A stretch of DNA of 64,000 nt from Halovulum sp039190275 (GTDB taxonomy: Bacteria; Pseudomonadota; Alphaproteobacteria; Rhodobacterales; Rhodobacteraceae), in the NCBI GenBank assembly GCA_039190275.1, contig JBCCYF010000001.1, positions 73,186 to 137,185 of the forward strand, given 5' to 3'. The translations under genes and the position numbers were made by a program. Numbering within the stretch: position 1 is the first letter of the stretch; every line of letters starts with the position of its first letter. The notes under the pieces are model-generated. The model was not told the DNA's origin. It saw only the letters and a list, made by a program, of their open reading frames with translations, and ran no database searches. Below, one piece after another: positions 55,437 to 64,000 of this stretch.

Positions 55437-56626
55437 GGCGCGTTGGGCAGCCGCGGCATCCGGAACCATACGACCAGCGAGCTACCGCCGAAGGCCGCTA
55501 AGGCCCATACCCAAGCGTGCATGGATCCAGAGACCAGTCCCCCCAAGTAAGCGCCGATGTTGCATCCATATGACAGACGGGCGCCGTATCCCATCAACAG
55601 ACCGCCGATGACTGCGGTTGCGACCTCGCGTCGGCTCAGGCTCCAGACAGGTGCCCATTTGCCCGCCAGCCCGGCCGCGATCATCGCACCGAGGATGATC
55701 CCAAAATCCATTACCGACGTCGCGTTCAGAAATACGGACCGCTCAAATGCCCGATCCGGCCAGGGTGCCAACAGCCAACTGTCCGTGGGAACACCGGCAA
55801 AATACGAGATCTTGGCGCCCCAAAGCCCGAAGGCCTGGGTGATGCCCCAGGGGCGGTTCAGAACCACCAACGTGGCGACACTCACGATTGCCAGCGCCAT
55901 AGCGCCTGTCCACGGCGACCATGGGCCAAGCAAAAACGAGCCGGTGCGGCGCGGCTGCTCGAGCGATCCGTGGACGCGCTTTTCCCACCAGGCGGCCAGA
56001 AACGCCAAAAACGCCAAAATGACCAGAAGGATCACGAAGGCATAGAACGACCCGAACGCGTTGATCAGCGAGTATCTGCCGAAGTCCGGCAGGCTGCGCC
56101 AGTACTGCAGATGGACGACGCCGAGCATCGATCCGATGATAAAGAAGGTGAGGGTTATGACCATCCGGGTAGACCCGCCGCCCACGACAAACAGCGTGCC
56201 AGAGCCACATCCGCCGCCAAACTGCATCCCCATTCCAAACAGGAATGCGCCCACGACCATGGCGACCGACATCGGGTGCACCCAGGCGTTTGCCCCCCAA
56301 TACTCAATCAGGGGATACGAGCATAACGCACTGAGCGCGATCAATAAAAACTGGGCTCTCAGGCCTGTGCTGCGGCTTTCGCTGATAATCCTCCGCCAGC
56401 CGGCTGTGAACCCGAACGAGGCGTGATAGAGGGAGAAACCCGCAAAGCCACCGATCAGGGTGGCCAAAAACAGCTTTGCTCCGGCGCCCTCAAATCCCGA
56501 ACCCTCAGTAAATGCCGACCAGGCGACGAAGATCAGACCACCCGTTGCCGCTGCAATGGGCAATTTGTTGAAACCTGCTGTCATATTTCTCAGAAACCCG
56601 AAACGTTTAGGATTTTCGAATAACAC
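55418..56626 (-). CDS. YeeE/YedE family thiosulfate or sulfur-compound transporter
   Basis: 402-residue membrane protein of about eleven hydrophobic segments with the family Cys motifs FGGGCGSGTLF and LSYGCNIGAYLGG. Homologues (TsuA) take up thiosulfate; others take sulfur compounds of unknown type. ATG 56626 or the internal Met at 56584 (MTAGFNKLP) could be the start. It lies on its own; no TusA-type gene is adjacent. Confidence 0.9.
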   Translation of the reverse strand: MLFENPKRFGFLRNMTAGFNKLPIAAATGGLIFVAWSAFTEGSGFEGAGAKLFLATLIGGFAGFSLYHASFGFTAGWRRIISESRSTGLRAQFLLIALSALCSYPLIEYWGANAWVHPMSVAMVVGAFLFGMGMQFGGGCGSGTLFVVGGGSTRMVITLTFFIIGSMLGVVHLQYWRSLPDFGRYSLINAFGSFYAFVILLVILAFLAFLAAWWEKRVHGSLEQPRRTGSFLLGPWSPWTGAMALAIVSVATLVVLNRPWGITQAFGLWGAKISYFAGVPTDSWLLAPWPDRAFERSVFLNATSVMDFGIILGAMIAAGLAGKWAPVWSLSRREVATAVIGGLLMGYGARLSYGCNIGAYLGGLVSGSMHAWVWALAAFGGSSLVVWFRMPRLPNAPQNVPS

Positions 56627-56738
56627 ATACGTGATCTGACATGCATGTGAGTTGCTCCCAGTTTACACATCGGAAATGCATTACCAAGCGTATGTTGCCG
56701 GAATGCGGCAGGTTTGCGATGCGGAAAGGAAGATGTGA

Positions 56739-58115
56739 ATGGGCGCCACGACTGATCTGAGCGGCTGCGAAACGACACTGCCGCCCGACGCCTGTGAGCC
56801 CTGGAACGCGACCATGCGGGCCTTTCTTGCGCATGCCGCGGCAACGCCGGATCATCTGGCCGAGACCTTTGCCGCCGCGCCGGACTTTGCCCAAGGCCAT
56901 GCAGTCAAAGGCATTTTTTGTATGCTTCTGGGTCGTCGGGAACTGGTGACCACGGCGCGGGAAGCGCTGGCAGCGGCGGATGCGGCGGCTGCCAAGATCT
57001 CACCCAACCCGCGCGAACAGGTGTACATTGAGGCGCTGCGCGATTGGTTGGCGGGACGCCCCTCGGCTGCCGCGTCTCGGTTCGAGACGTTATTGCTTAC
57101 CGACCCGCGGGACGCACTTGCGATGAAGCTGGTCCAGGCGATCCGCTTTGTTCTGGGCCAACCCGACCAGATGCGCAGGTCTATCGAACTTATTCTACCG
57201 GTTTGGGGTGATCACCCCGCACTCGGCTACCTCAAAGGCTGTTATGCGTTTGCGCTTGAGGAAACCGGCGACTACGCGGCCGGTGAGAAGGCCGGTCGCG
57301 AGGGGTTGCTTCTGGCACCGGATGATGCCTGGGGCCTGCACGCGGTCGCACATGTCTACGACATGACAGCGCGCGCGGCCGATGGTCTGTATTGGTTGTC
57401 TGGCCAGACCAAAGCCTGGGAGCACTGCAATAACTTCCGCTATCATGTTTGGTGGCACATCGCGCTCATGCATCTGGATCTGGGCCAGATCGATGAGGTG
57501 CTGTCCCTTTATGATGATGAGATTCGCGGCGATAAGACCGACGACTACAGGGACATTTCGAACGCAGCGTCGCTGCTGTCACGGCTTGAGGTCGAAGGCG
57601 TGAATGTCGGCGACCGCTGGGACGAGCTTGCCACCCTGTCTGAAAACCGGACCGAGGATGGCGCAGTGGTCTTTGCCGATCTTCACTACATGCTTTCTTT
57701 GATCGGCGGCGGTCGGCAATCGGCCATCAAAACGATGATGAAACGCATGTCGCATGACGCCACACGGTACAGATCGGACAGTGATCGTATAACCGAACGT
57801 CCGGGCCTGTCCGCTGCGGCTGGTCTTGAGGCCTATGGCGAAGGGCACTACGCCGATGCGTTCCTGAACCTGGCGGCGGCTCGGGCGGATATGCAGAAAA
57901 TCGGGGGCAGCCACGCCCAGCGTGATGTATTCGAGCGGTTGACCATTGAGGCCGCCCTGCGCGGCGGTTTTCTGGATGCGGCCGATACACTGTTGCAGGA
58001 CCGAACACGGCGGCGTGGCGGAGCGGTGGATGGATATTCGTCGCGGCGTATGGCATTGATCGCCTCGGCACGCCATGAGGCGGCGCAGCATGTAGAAAGC
58101 GGGATGCCCGCCTGA
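56739..58115 (+). CDS. TPR-type protein, TTC38-like
   Basis: 458-residue protein of alpha-helical repeats, with residues 130-330 resembling tetratricopeptide repeats (TGDYAAGEKAGREGLLLAPD, then WHIALMHLDLGQIDEVLSLY). The TTC38 family is of unknown function. It starts at 56739 after a weak GGAAGG-type site. It lies 20 bp before opgC, so it may be part of that operon, but no functional link is known. Confidence 0.8.
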   Translation: MGATTDLSGCETTLPPDACEPWNATMRAFLAHAAATPDHLAETFAAAPDFAQGHAVKGIFCMLLGRRELVTTAREALAAADAAAAKISPNPREQVYIEALRDWLAGRPSAAASRFETLLLTDPRDALAMKLVQAIRFVLGQPDQMRRSIELILPVWGDHPALGYLKGCYAFALEETGDYAAGEKAGREGLLLAPDDAWGLHAVAHVYDMTARAADGLYWLSGQTKAWEHCNNFRYHVWWHIALMHLDLGQIDEVLSLYDDEIRGDKTDDYRDISNAASLLSRLEVEGVNVGDRWDELATLSENRTEDGAVVFADLHYMLSLIGGGRQSAIKTMMKRMSHDATRYRSDSDRITERPGLSAAAGLEAYGEGHYADAFLNLAAARADMQKIGGSHAQRDVFERLTIEAALRGGFLDAADTLLQDRTRRRGGAVDGYSSRRMALIASARHEAAQHVESGMPA

Positions 58116-58135
58116 CCAGGGGACGGCCCACGCCA

Positions 58136-59464
58136 ATGAATACCGCGAGCCCAGCGCGACCTCGGGACCCGCGCCTCGACTTCTTTCGGGGTGTGGCGAT
58201 GTTCATTATTCTGCTGGCACATACTCCGGGCAACCCGTGGACGTTGTGGATCCCAGCGCGATGGGGCTTTTCCGATGCGACCGAGATGTTTGTGTTCTGC
58301 TCCGGCATGGCGTCGGCCCTGGCCTTTGGGCGTATATTCGAACAGCATGGCATGCCAATGGGCACCGTTCGGATCGCACACCGCATGTGGCAGGTGTACT
58401 GGTCGCATCTGGCGATGTTTCTGGCGGTCTTTGCCGTTGTGGTTACCCTCAACCTGCTCAACGCCACGGATCGCGATTATGTCGGGCAGCTTAACCTTTA
58501 TCCATTCGTCAAAAACCCGACCGAGAACCTGCTGGGTCTGATGACCCTGACCTATGTGCCGAACTACTTCGACATTCTTCCGATGTACCTGGTGATCCTG
58601 GCGATGATACCGCTGATGATGGCGCTGAGCAGAATTTCGGTCTGGGCGGTTTTCGGGGCGATGTTTCTGATCTGGTTCGCCGCGCAGTTCGATCGCTGGT
58701 ATGATGCGGGTTATGAGAGCCTAAAACCCCTGGCCGAGGCGACATGGTTCCTGCATTTTCCCGCACAGTATTGGTTTGACCCACCGAACAACACGCGCAG
58801 CTGGTTCTTCAATCCGTTCGGCTGGCAGCTGGTGTTTTTCACCGGCTTCGCATTCATGCGTGGATGGATCCCCGCGCCGCCCGTAAAGGGCTGGCTGATC
58901 GCCCTGGCGTTGGCGATCGTTCTGATCAACCTGCCGCTCAGCAACATCGGGGTCCGGATCTGGACTCTGGAGCCCGTTAAGGCACTTGAAATTGGCTGGG
59001 CTTCAGACTGGCGGGCCACGGTGATCGAATGGCGACAGGGCCACCGCCACTGGTTCACAAAGTCGGATTTCGGCGTGCTGCGGTATGTGCAGTTTCTGTC
59101 GCTGGCCTATCTGGCGTGGGCCGCGGCCGGACCGATGGGCGCTCGGCTGTCGGTAGGGCGGGTCTGGACCTTTATCGTCGACATATTTCGAAAGGTCGGC
59201 CAACAATCGCTGGCGGTCTTTGTAACCTCGATGGTGCTGGCCCGGTTCCTTGGCTTTTTGATGGATGTTTATGCACGGTACCCTGATGGGCCCGGCAAGG
59301 ACCCCTGGATCGTGCTTGCGATCAACGCATTTGGTTTCGCCGTTATCATCGCAACTGCGTATCTGGTCGGCTGGTTCAAGCGCGAGCCATGGCGCAGGCC
59401 GCCCGAGCCACACCCGAGACCACAGCCGACTCAGTCCTACCCGGCCGGGGGGCAGCCGGTATGA
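58136..59464 (+). CDS. opgC: OpgC membrane protein (glucan succinyl-type transferase)
   Basis: 442-residue membrane protein of the OpgC domain family, related to acyltransferase_3. N-terminal RPRDPRLDFFRGVAMFIILLAHTPG and HIGVRIW-like stretches fit. OpgC adds succinyl groups to osmoregulated periplasmic glucans. About ten hydrophobic segments; Pro-rich tail. Coupled to the opgG-like gene by ATGA. Confidence 0.88.
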   Translation: MNTASPARPRDPRLDFFRGVAMFIILLAHTPGNPWTLWIPARWGFSDATEMFVFCSGMASALAFGRIFEQHGMPMGTVRIAHRMWQVYWSHLAMFLAVFAVVVTLNLLNATDRDYVGQLNLYPFVKNPTENLLGLMTLTYVPNYFDILPMYLVILAMIPLMMALSRISVWAVFGAMFLIWFAAQFDRWYDAGYESLKPLAEATWFLHFPAQYWFDPPNNTRSWFFNPFGWQLVFFTGFAFMRGWIPAPPVKGWLIALALAIVLINLPLSNIGVRIWTLEPVKALEIGWASDWRATVIEWRQGHRHWFTKSDFGVLRYVQFLSLAYLAWAAAGPMGARLSVGRVWTFIVDIFRKVGQQSLAVFVTSMVLARFLGFLMDVYARYPDGPGKDPWIVLAINAFGFAVIIATAYLVGWFKREPWRRPPEPHPRPQPTQSYPAGGQPV

Positions 59465-60990
59465 AGTTGACCAGACGGCATGCATTGGCCCTTGCTGCGG
59501 CCGCCGGACTGGCCCCATCTGCCGGGGCGACCGATACGGAGCCCGGCGTACAAGTCGGGCCACCCGTTGGTTTTGCACCGGCGGATGTGGTCGCCAAGGC
59601 GCGAGATCTGGCGAACCGGCCTTACGTGCCGCCGGTCACGGTCCCCAAGGCTTGGCGTGACCTGACATATGACCAGTACCGAAAGATATGGTTCGACACC
59701 CGCAACGCGCTGTGGCGCAACGCGGGCTGCCCGGTTCAGGTCGAGTTTTTTGCCCCGGGCCTCTACTTTCCGGCTCCGATCCGCGTTCATGCCGTCGAGG
59801 CCGGGGAGGCCGCGCCGGTCCTGTTCGATCTGGCGGTCTTTGACACGACCGACAAGTTGCCGGACCTGCCGGTCGACGAAACCCTGGGCTATTCCGGTCT
59901 GCGGCTGCATGGCGAACTTGAGAGTGCGGGTGTGTTTCAGGAATACGCCGTGTTCCAGGGTGCCAGCTATTTCCGTGCGATCGGTATGGGCCAGATCTAT
60001 GGCCTATCGGCGCGCGGTCTTGCCGTGAACACCGCAGGTCCGGCCGGCGAGGAATTCCCGGAATTTCGGGAGTTCTGGGTGGAGAAACCCGAGGTTGGGC
60101 AGCCGGATGTTGTGGTTCACGCACTGCTAGACGGTCCGTCCGTAACCGGTGCATTCCGATTTCGTATCCAGCACGGCAAGTCCACCGTCATGGATGTAGA
60201 GGCAACCATCATCCCGCGTCAGACGTTGGAGCACGTCGGAATTGCCGCCGGGACATCGATGTTTTTCTATGACCAGACCAATCGGGCCGGTTACGAGGAT
60301 TTCCGCCCAGCGGTGCACGACAGCGATGGGCTTTTGATCGTGAACGGTCGCGGTGAGCAGCTCTGGCGGCCGCTCGCCAACCCCAGGAAATTGCAGGTAT
60401 CTTCCTTCGTTGATGATGGACCGCAGGGTTTTGGCCTGATGCAGCGGGCCCGCGCATTCTCGGAGTTCGCTGATCTGTCGGCAAAGTACCATTTGCGTCC
60501 GGGCCTGTGGGTCGAACCCGGTGAGAATTGGGGCGCAGGGGCCGTGACGTTGGTCGAGATCCCGACGGATAAGGAGATCTACGATAACATCGTCGCGTAT
60601 TGGCGGCCGCGCGCACCGCTTTCGGCAGGGGATGCCCACCGTTTTTCCTATCGTTTGCATTGGTGTGAAGCGGCCCCGATCCGCGAGAACCGGGCGCAGG
60701 TGATCAATACCCATATGGGCCGCAGCTTTTCGGGTGCGCGTATCGCCGCTATCGACTTTGCGGACCATCCCGCAATCCCCGAGGATCTGAGCACGGTTAC
60801 AATCCATACGTCGGCCAATCGTGGCTCTGTTACCGACGGGATCCTGCAACGCAACCCTGAAACCGGGGGTGTGCGGCTCGATTTCGGTTTCGAACCGCGA
60901 GAAGACCGCGCGCAGGAGTTGCGCGCTCAGCTGGTCGTGGATGGGCGGACCATCAGCGAAGTTTGGTTGTACCGGTGGACGCCGTCATGA
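59461..60990 (+). CDS. opgG: periplasmic glucan biosynthesis protein, OpgG/OpgD (MdoG domain)
   Basis: 509-residue periplasmic protein. The N-terminus MKLTRRHALALAAAAGL has a twin-arginine (Tat) type signal, as in OpgD. MdoG-domain landmarks include the glucan-binding part (FFYDQTNRAGYEDFRPAVHDSDG, LWRPLANPRK) and FRYRLHW-like FSYRLHWCE near the C-terminus. Start at 59461 overlaps opgC by four bases. Shapes the glucan backbone in the periplasm. Confidence 0.92.
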   Translation: MKLTRRHALALAAAAGLAPSAGATDTEPGVQVGPPVGFAPADVVAKARDLANRPYVPPVTVPKAWRDLTYDQYRKIWFDTRNALWRNAGCPVQVEFFAPGLYFPAPIRVHAVEAGEAAPVLFDLAVFDTTDKLPDLPVDETLGYSGLRLHGELESAGVFQEYAVFQGASYFRAIGMGQIYGLSARGLAVNTAGPAGEEFPEFREFWVEKPEVGQPDVVVHALLDGPSVTGAFRFRIQHGKSTVMDVEATIIPRQTLEHVGIAAGTSMFFYDQTNRAGYEDFRPAVHDSDGLLIVNGRGEQLWRPLANPRKLQVSSFVDDGPQGFGLMQRARAFSEFADLSAKYHLRPGLWVEPGENWGAGAVTLVEIPTDKEIYDNIVAYWRPRAPLSAGDAHRFSYRLHWCEAAPIRENRAQVINTHMGRSFSGARIAAIDFADHPAIPEDLSTVTIHTSANRGSVTDGILQRNPETGGVRLDFGFEPREDRAQELRAQLVVDGRTISEVWLYRWTPS

Positions 60991-62786
60991 ATGTTCACAT
61001 CTCTCCTAACCCGCTGATGCCACCCGAAGCACCGGTTGAGATGCCGACGCAAAGCCTGAGCGCGCGCCCGATCGCCGCCGATACCCGACGCGATGACGTT
61101 GGAACCTGGATCGCGCGGGGCTTTGTCTTCAGTTTCGCACTTGCGATTCCAGCCGCTCTTGGCTGGGTCCTGCATGACTGGTTTCGCGCCGAAGGGATCA
61201 TCTGGGCCGAGGCCGGGATCATAGGCTTTGCCCTGTTCGCGGCGTTCTGGATCGCGCTTTCGGTTGCAACGGCGGTTCTGGGCTGCCTGCCACGAAAGAC
61301 GGCACATGCCCTGCATGGCGCGCCATTGGACATTGCGGTTGTTCAACCGATCTACGGAGAGCCGATTGGGCCTGTACTGGCCCGGGCCCGCGCCTTGCTT
61401 CTGGATCTGGCGCGCCACCCTACGGGCCATCGGTACTGTTACTATGTGCTGTCCGACACCCGCGATCCGGGGCAGGTTGAAACCGAACGACGCGCTGTTG
61501 CGCTGATGATGGCAGGGTTCCCGGGTGGCGTCATCCACTACCGGAACCGTGCCCAGAACCACCGTTTCAAAGTCGGCAATATCGAAGATTGGGTGACCCG
61601 TTGGGGCGGGCATCATGATGCCATGCTGGTGTTGGATGCCGACAGTGTCATGACCGCTAAAAGTGTGACCAGCCTGGCGGACACGATGGCGGCCGAACCC
61701 CGGTTGGGTCTGGTCCAGTCAATTCCGCGCTTGATCGGCGCGCGGTCGATATTTGCCCGTGCGCAGGCATTTGCCAACACAGCCTACGGAACCACGCTTG
61801 CGCGGGGCCTTTCGCGATGGGCCGGAAACACGGCTAACTACTGGGGACACAACGCTTTGATCCGCCTGACCGCCTTTGCGGCCGCGGCGGGCCTGCCGGA
61901 CCTTCCCGGGCGTCGGCCCTTTGGCGGCGTTGTTCTGAGCCATGATTTTGTCGAGGCGGCCCTGCTCCGGCGCGCCGGATGGCAGATACGTTTTCTGACC
62001 GACGCAACCGAGAGCTACGAGACCACGCCCGAGACGGTCATTGGCCACATCCTGCGCGACCGCAGATGGTGCCAGGGTAATCTGCAGCACTTGCGCATTT
62101 TGTTTGCGCGGGGGTTCCACCCGCTCAGCCGGATGCACATGTTGCAGGGTGCCGTCGCCTATCTTGCGTCCACCGGCTGGTTTGCGCTGATGGTGTTATG
62201 GGTGCTTGTCGGGTCGGGGCAGGGCGACGGGGCAATCCAGTACTTCAGCGCGGCAAACCCGATGTTTCCGGCCTGGCCCCAGATGGAATTGGTGAGCCGG
62301 ATTCTGATCGTGTCGCTGACGTATGGAATGCTTCTGGCCCCGAAACTCCTGGGTGCGATCGCATTCTGTATTCAGATGCCGCGCCTTTCCCAGTTTGGCG
62401 GGTGGGGGCGGTTCTGGGGCTCGTTTCTGCTTGAGTTGGTGGTGTCGATCATGCTGGCGCCGATGATGATGGTCCAGCATATGGTCGCCGTATTCAGAAC
62501 TCTCTGCGGGTTCGATACCGGCTGGACGCGGGCGGCGACGAGCCACAAGCCGCTGCTCTACCTGCGCTTTCATGCGCTGGAACTGGTTCTGGGTGTCGCG
62601 ATGACCACCCTGTTCATTTTGGGAGCCTTAACCTGGTGGCTTTTGCCGATTGCGGTGTTGCTGACCATCGCGCCGGCCCTGTCCTGGGCGGTATCAGCGG
62701 CGCCAGCCTGGGCAATGCATCTGTTGACGACGCCACATGATCAGTCGGCTGCGCCCGAGCGCGCCGACACACTGGCCCAGGCCTGA
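60987..62786 (+). CDS. opgH: glucan glucosyltransferase OpgH
   Basis: 599-residue membrane GT2 enzyme that polymerises UDP-glucose to beta-glucans. The GT2 region shows LDADSVMTAKS (first Asp pair) and the acceptor site RRWCQGNLQHLRI (QxxRW-like), with membrane segments on each side. It is shorter than E. coli OpgH (847 residues), mostly at the N-terminus, which is usual in this group. Overlaps opgG by four bases (ATGA). Last gene of the operon. Confidence 0.93.
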   Translation: MNVHISPNPLMPPEAPVEMPTQSLSARPIAADTRRDDVGTWIARGFVFSFALAIPAALGWVLHDWFRAEGIIWAEAGIIGFALFAAFWIALSVATAVLGCLPRKTAHALHGAPLDIAVVQPIYGEPIGPVLARARALLLDLARHPTGHRYCYYVLSDTRDPGQVETERRAVALMMAGFPGGVIHYRNRAQNHRFKVGNIEDWVTRWGGHHDAMLVLDADSVMTAKSVTSLADTMAAEPRLGLVQSIPRLIGARSIFARAQAFANTAYGTTLARGLSRWAGNTANYWGHNALIRLTAFAAAAGLPDLPGRRPFGGVVLSHDFVEAALLRRAGWQIRFLTDATESYETTPETVIGHILRDRRWCQGNLQHLRILFARGFHPLSRMHMLQGAVAYLASTGWFALMVLWVLVGSGQGDGAIQYFSAANPMFPAWPQMELVSRILIVSLTYGMLLAPKLLGAIAFCIQMPRLSQFGGWGRFWGSFLLELVVSIMLAPMMMVQHMVAVFRTLCGFDTGWTRAATSHKPLLYLRFHALELVLGVAMTTLFILGALTWWLLPIAVLLTIAPALSWAVSAAPAWAMHLLTTPHDQSAAPERADTLAQA

Positions 62787-62806
62787 GCTTGGCACCGGCA
62801 GCGTGG

Positions 62807-64000
62807 TCAGACTGACAGGCAGATGTACTTCATCTCCAGAAAATCCTCGACCCCGTGGTGCGAGCCCTCACGGCCCAACCCGGATTGTTTGACACCACCG
62901 AATGGCGCAACTTCGGTCGAGATCAAGCCGGTGTTCACACCGACCATTCCATATTCCAGCGCTTCGGCCACGCGCCAAACGCGGCTGAGGTCGTTTGCGT
63001 AGAAGTAGGAGGCAAGGCCAAATATCGTGTCATTGGCCTGCGCGATGACGTCCGCCTCATCCTCGAACCGGAACAACGGCGCGACGGGGCCAAAGGTTTC
63101 GTCATGGGTGACCATCATATCGCGTGTGACCCCGGTCAGAACGGTCGGTTCAAAGTATGTCCCCCCCAGTGCTGACCGCCCGCCGCCGCTCAGAACCTGT
63201 GCGCCCTTTTCAACCGCGTCAGTGATATGCGCCTCAACTTTCGCGACGGCCTGTTCATTGATCAGCGGCCCGGTGGTCACGCCCGCCTCCAACCCGTCGC
63301 CCAGAGCAAGAGCCTTGGTGGCGGCGGCCAGTTTTTCGGCGAAAGCGTCGTAGACACCGGACTGTACGTAAATACGGTTTGCACAGACGCAGGTCTGACC
63401 GTTGTTGCGGTACTTCGAGATCATCGCCCCCTCGACCGCGGCATCCAGGTCCGCATCGTCGAACACGATGAAGGGAGCGTTGCCGCCAAGTTCCATCGAC
63501 ATCTTCATTATCTGGTCCGCCCCCTGGCGCAGCAGGACGCGCCCGACTTCGGTCGAGCCGGTAAATGTCAGTTTCCGGACCTTTGGATTCTCACATAGCT
63601 CCCGACCGATCTGCACACCGTCCTTGGCCGTTATGACGCTCAGCAGTCCCTTGGGGAGGCCGGCGCGCTCGGCCAACAACGCCATAGCCAGGGCGGAGAG
63701 TGGCGTGTCCTCGGCCGGTTTGGCGATAAACGCGCAGCCGACAGCGAGGGCCGGCGCCAGTTTTCGTGCGATCATCGCATTGGGGAAGTTCCAGGGTGTG
63801 ATCGAGGCTACGACGCCAACAGGCTGCTTGATGACGATCAGACGTTTGTCGGCCTGGTGGCCCGGTATGGTCTCGCCATAGATGCGTTTGGCCTCCTCGG
63901 CGAACCATTCGATAAAGCTCGCCCCATACAGTATTTCGCCTTTGGCTTCCGCCAGGGGCTTACCCATTTCCGCGGTCAGGATAAGGGCGAGATCATCCGC
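62807..64000 (-). CDS. gabD: NAD(P)-dependent succinate-semialdehyde dehydrogenase-type enzyme (5' end missing)
   Basis: The frame stays open from the right edge (residues read ...DLALILTAEMGKPLAEA), so the start lies beyond the window; the Met at 63967 is internal. The fragment contains the catalytic Cys (NNGQTCVCANRI), the general-base Glu (MELGGNAPFIVFDDAD) and the substrate-binding GMVGVNTGLISTEVAPFGG, as in GabD. Substrate may be succinate semialdehyde or a related aldehyde. The downstream side is convergent with opgH. Confidence 0.92.
   Translation of the reverse strand, partial: ADDLALILTAEMGKPLAEAKGEILYGASFIEWFAEEAKRIYGETIPGHQADKRLIVIKQPVGVVASITPWNFPNAMIARKLAPALAVGCAFIAKPAEDTPLSALAMALLAERAGLPKGLLSVITAKDGVQIGRELCENPKVRKLTFTGSTEVGRVLLRQGADQIMKMSMELGGNAPFIVFDDADLDAAVEGAMISKYRNNGQTCVCANRIYVQSGVYDAFAEKLAAATKALALGDGLEAGVTTGPLINEQAVAKVEAHITDAVEKGAQVLSGGGRSALGGTYFEPTVLTGVTRDMMVTHDETFGPVAPLFRFEDEADVIAQANDTIFGLASYFYANDLSRVWRVAEALEYGMVGVNTGLISTEVAPFGGVKQSGLGREGSHHGVEDFLEMKYICLSV

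Overview
The window looks like chromosomal DNA of a roseobacter-type alphaproteobacterium (Rhodobacteraceae). Reasons are the high GC content, RegB/SenC redox sensing, AddAB recombination, a twin-domain YlxR/L7Ae protein between nusA and infB, small families mostly known from Rhodobacterales (DUF6525, DUF1826, DUF2849), two Hint_2 proteins, and the cysG-DUF2849-cysI-cysH-DUF934-fpr sulfur operon. This is inferred from gene content; no 16S or tRNA gene was found.

Layout. 1-3314: end of a spermidine/putrescine-type ABC importer (two permeases), a small membrane protein and a glycan-related protein of unknown role. 3435-9025: rimP-nusA-ylxR/L7Ae-infB on the minus strand, with a promoter-like site and a terminator hairpin in its leader. 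9086-16404: nucleoside hydrolase, fxsA-secB, a Tim44-like protein, an Smr protein, a lipoprotein and two paralogous Hint proteins. 16524-18257: ilvD. 18258-19255: a 1 kb non-coding stretch full of strong stem-loops. 19256-23302: LuxR-type regulator, CPBP protease, accD-folC. 23372-32212: trxA, then the minus-strand chain tsaE-amgK-murU-addB-addA joined by short overlaps. 32703-36509: a PAS-only protein, regB and divergent senC. 37437-42770: a metal-handling locus. 42835-48806: Lrp regulator and the assimilatory sulfate operon. 48910-49727: an IS6-type element with a nonsense-mutated transposase. 49729-52357: zinc-stress-type operon (DUF6525-DUF1826-ZigA) and a divergent Rrf2 regulator. 52609-56626: CoA transferase plus atypical TPP enzyme, and a convergent YeeE/YedE transporter. 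56739-62786: TTC38-like protein and the opgC-opgG-opgH periplasmic glucan operon. 62807-64000: 3' part of a succinate-semialdehyde-type dehydrogenase.

The most system-like and least explained part is the metal locus 37437-42770. It combines a MacB/FtsX-type ABC transporter, DUF4198 (NikK-like) and NikL/CbiL-like periplasmic proteins and a ZnuA-fold protein that has lost two of its three usual metal-binding histidines. Three of its products are predicted to start with histidine after signal-peptide cleavage. Other unexplained signals are a pair of 99-bp MITE-like intergenic repeats (3435-3533 and 12702-12800), the hairpin-rich region 18333-19069, and the rimP leader attenuator.

All calls come from reading the sequence and translations by eye; no database search was run.
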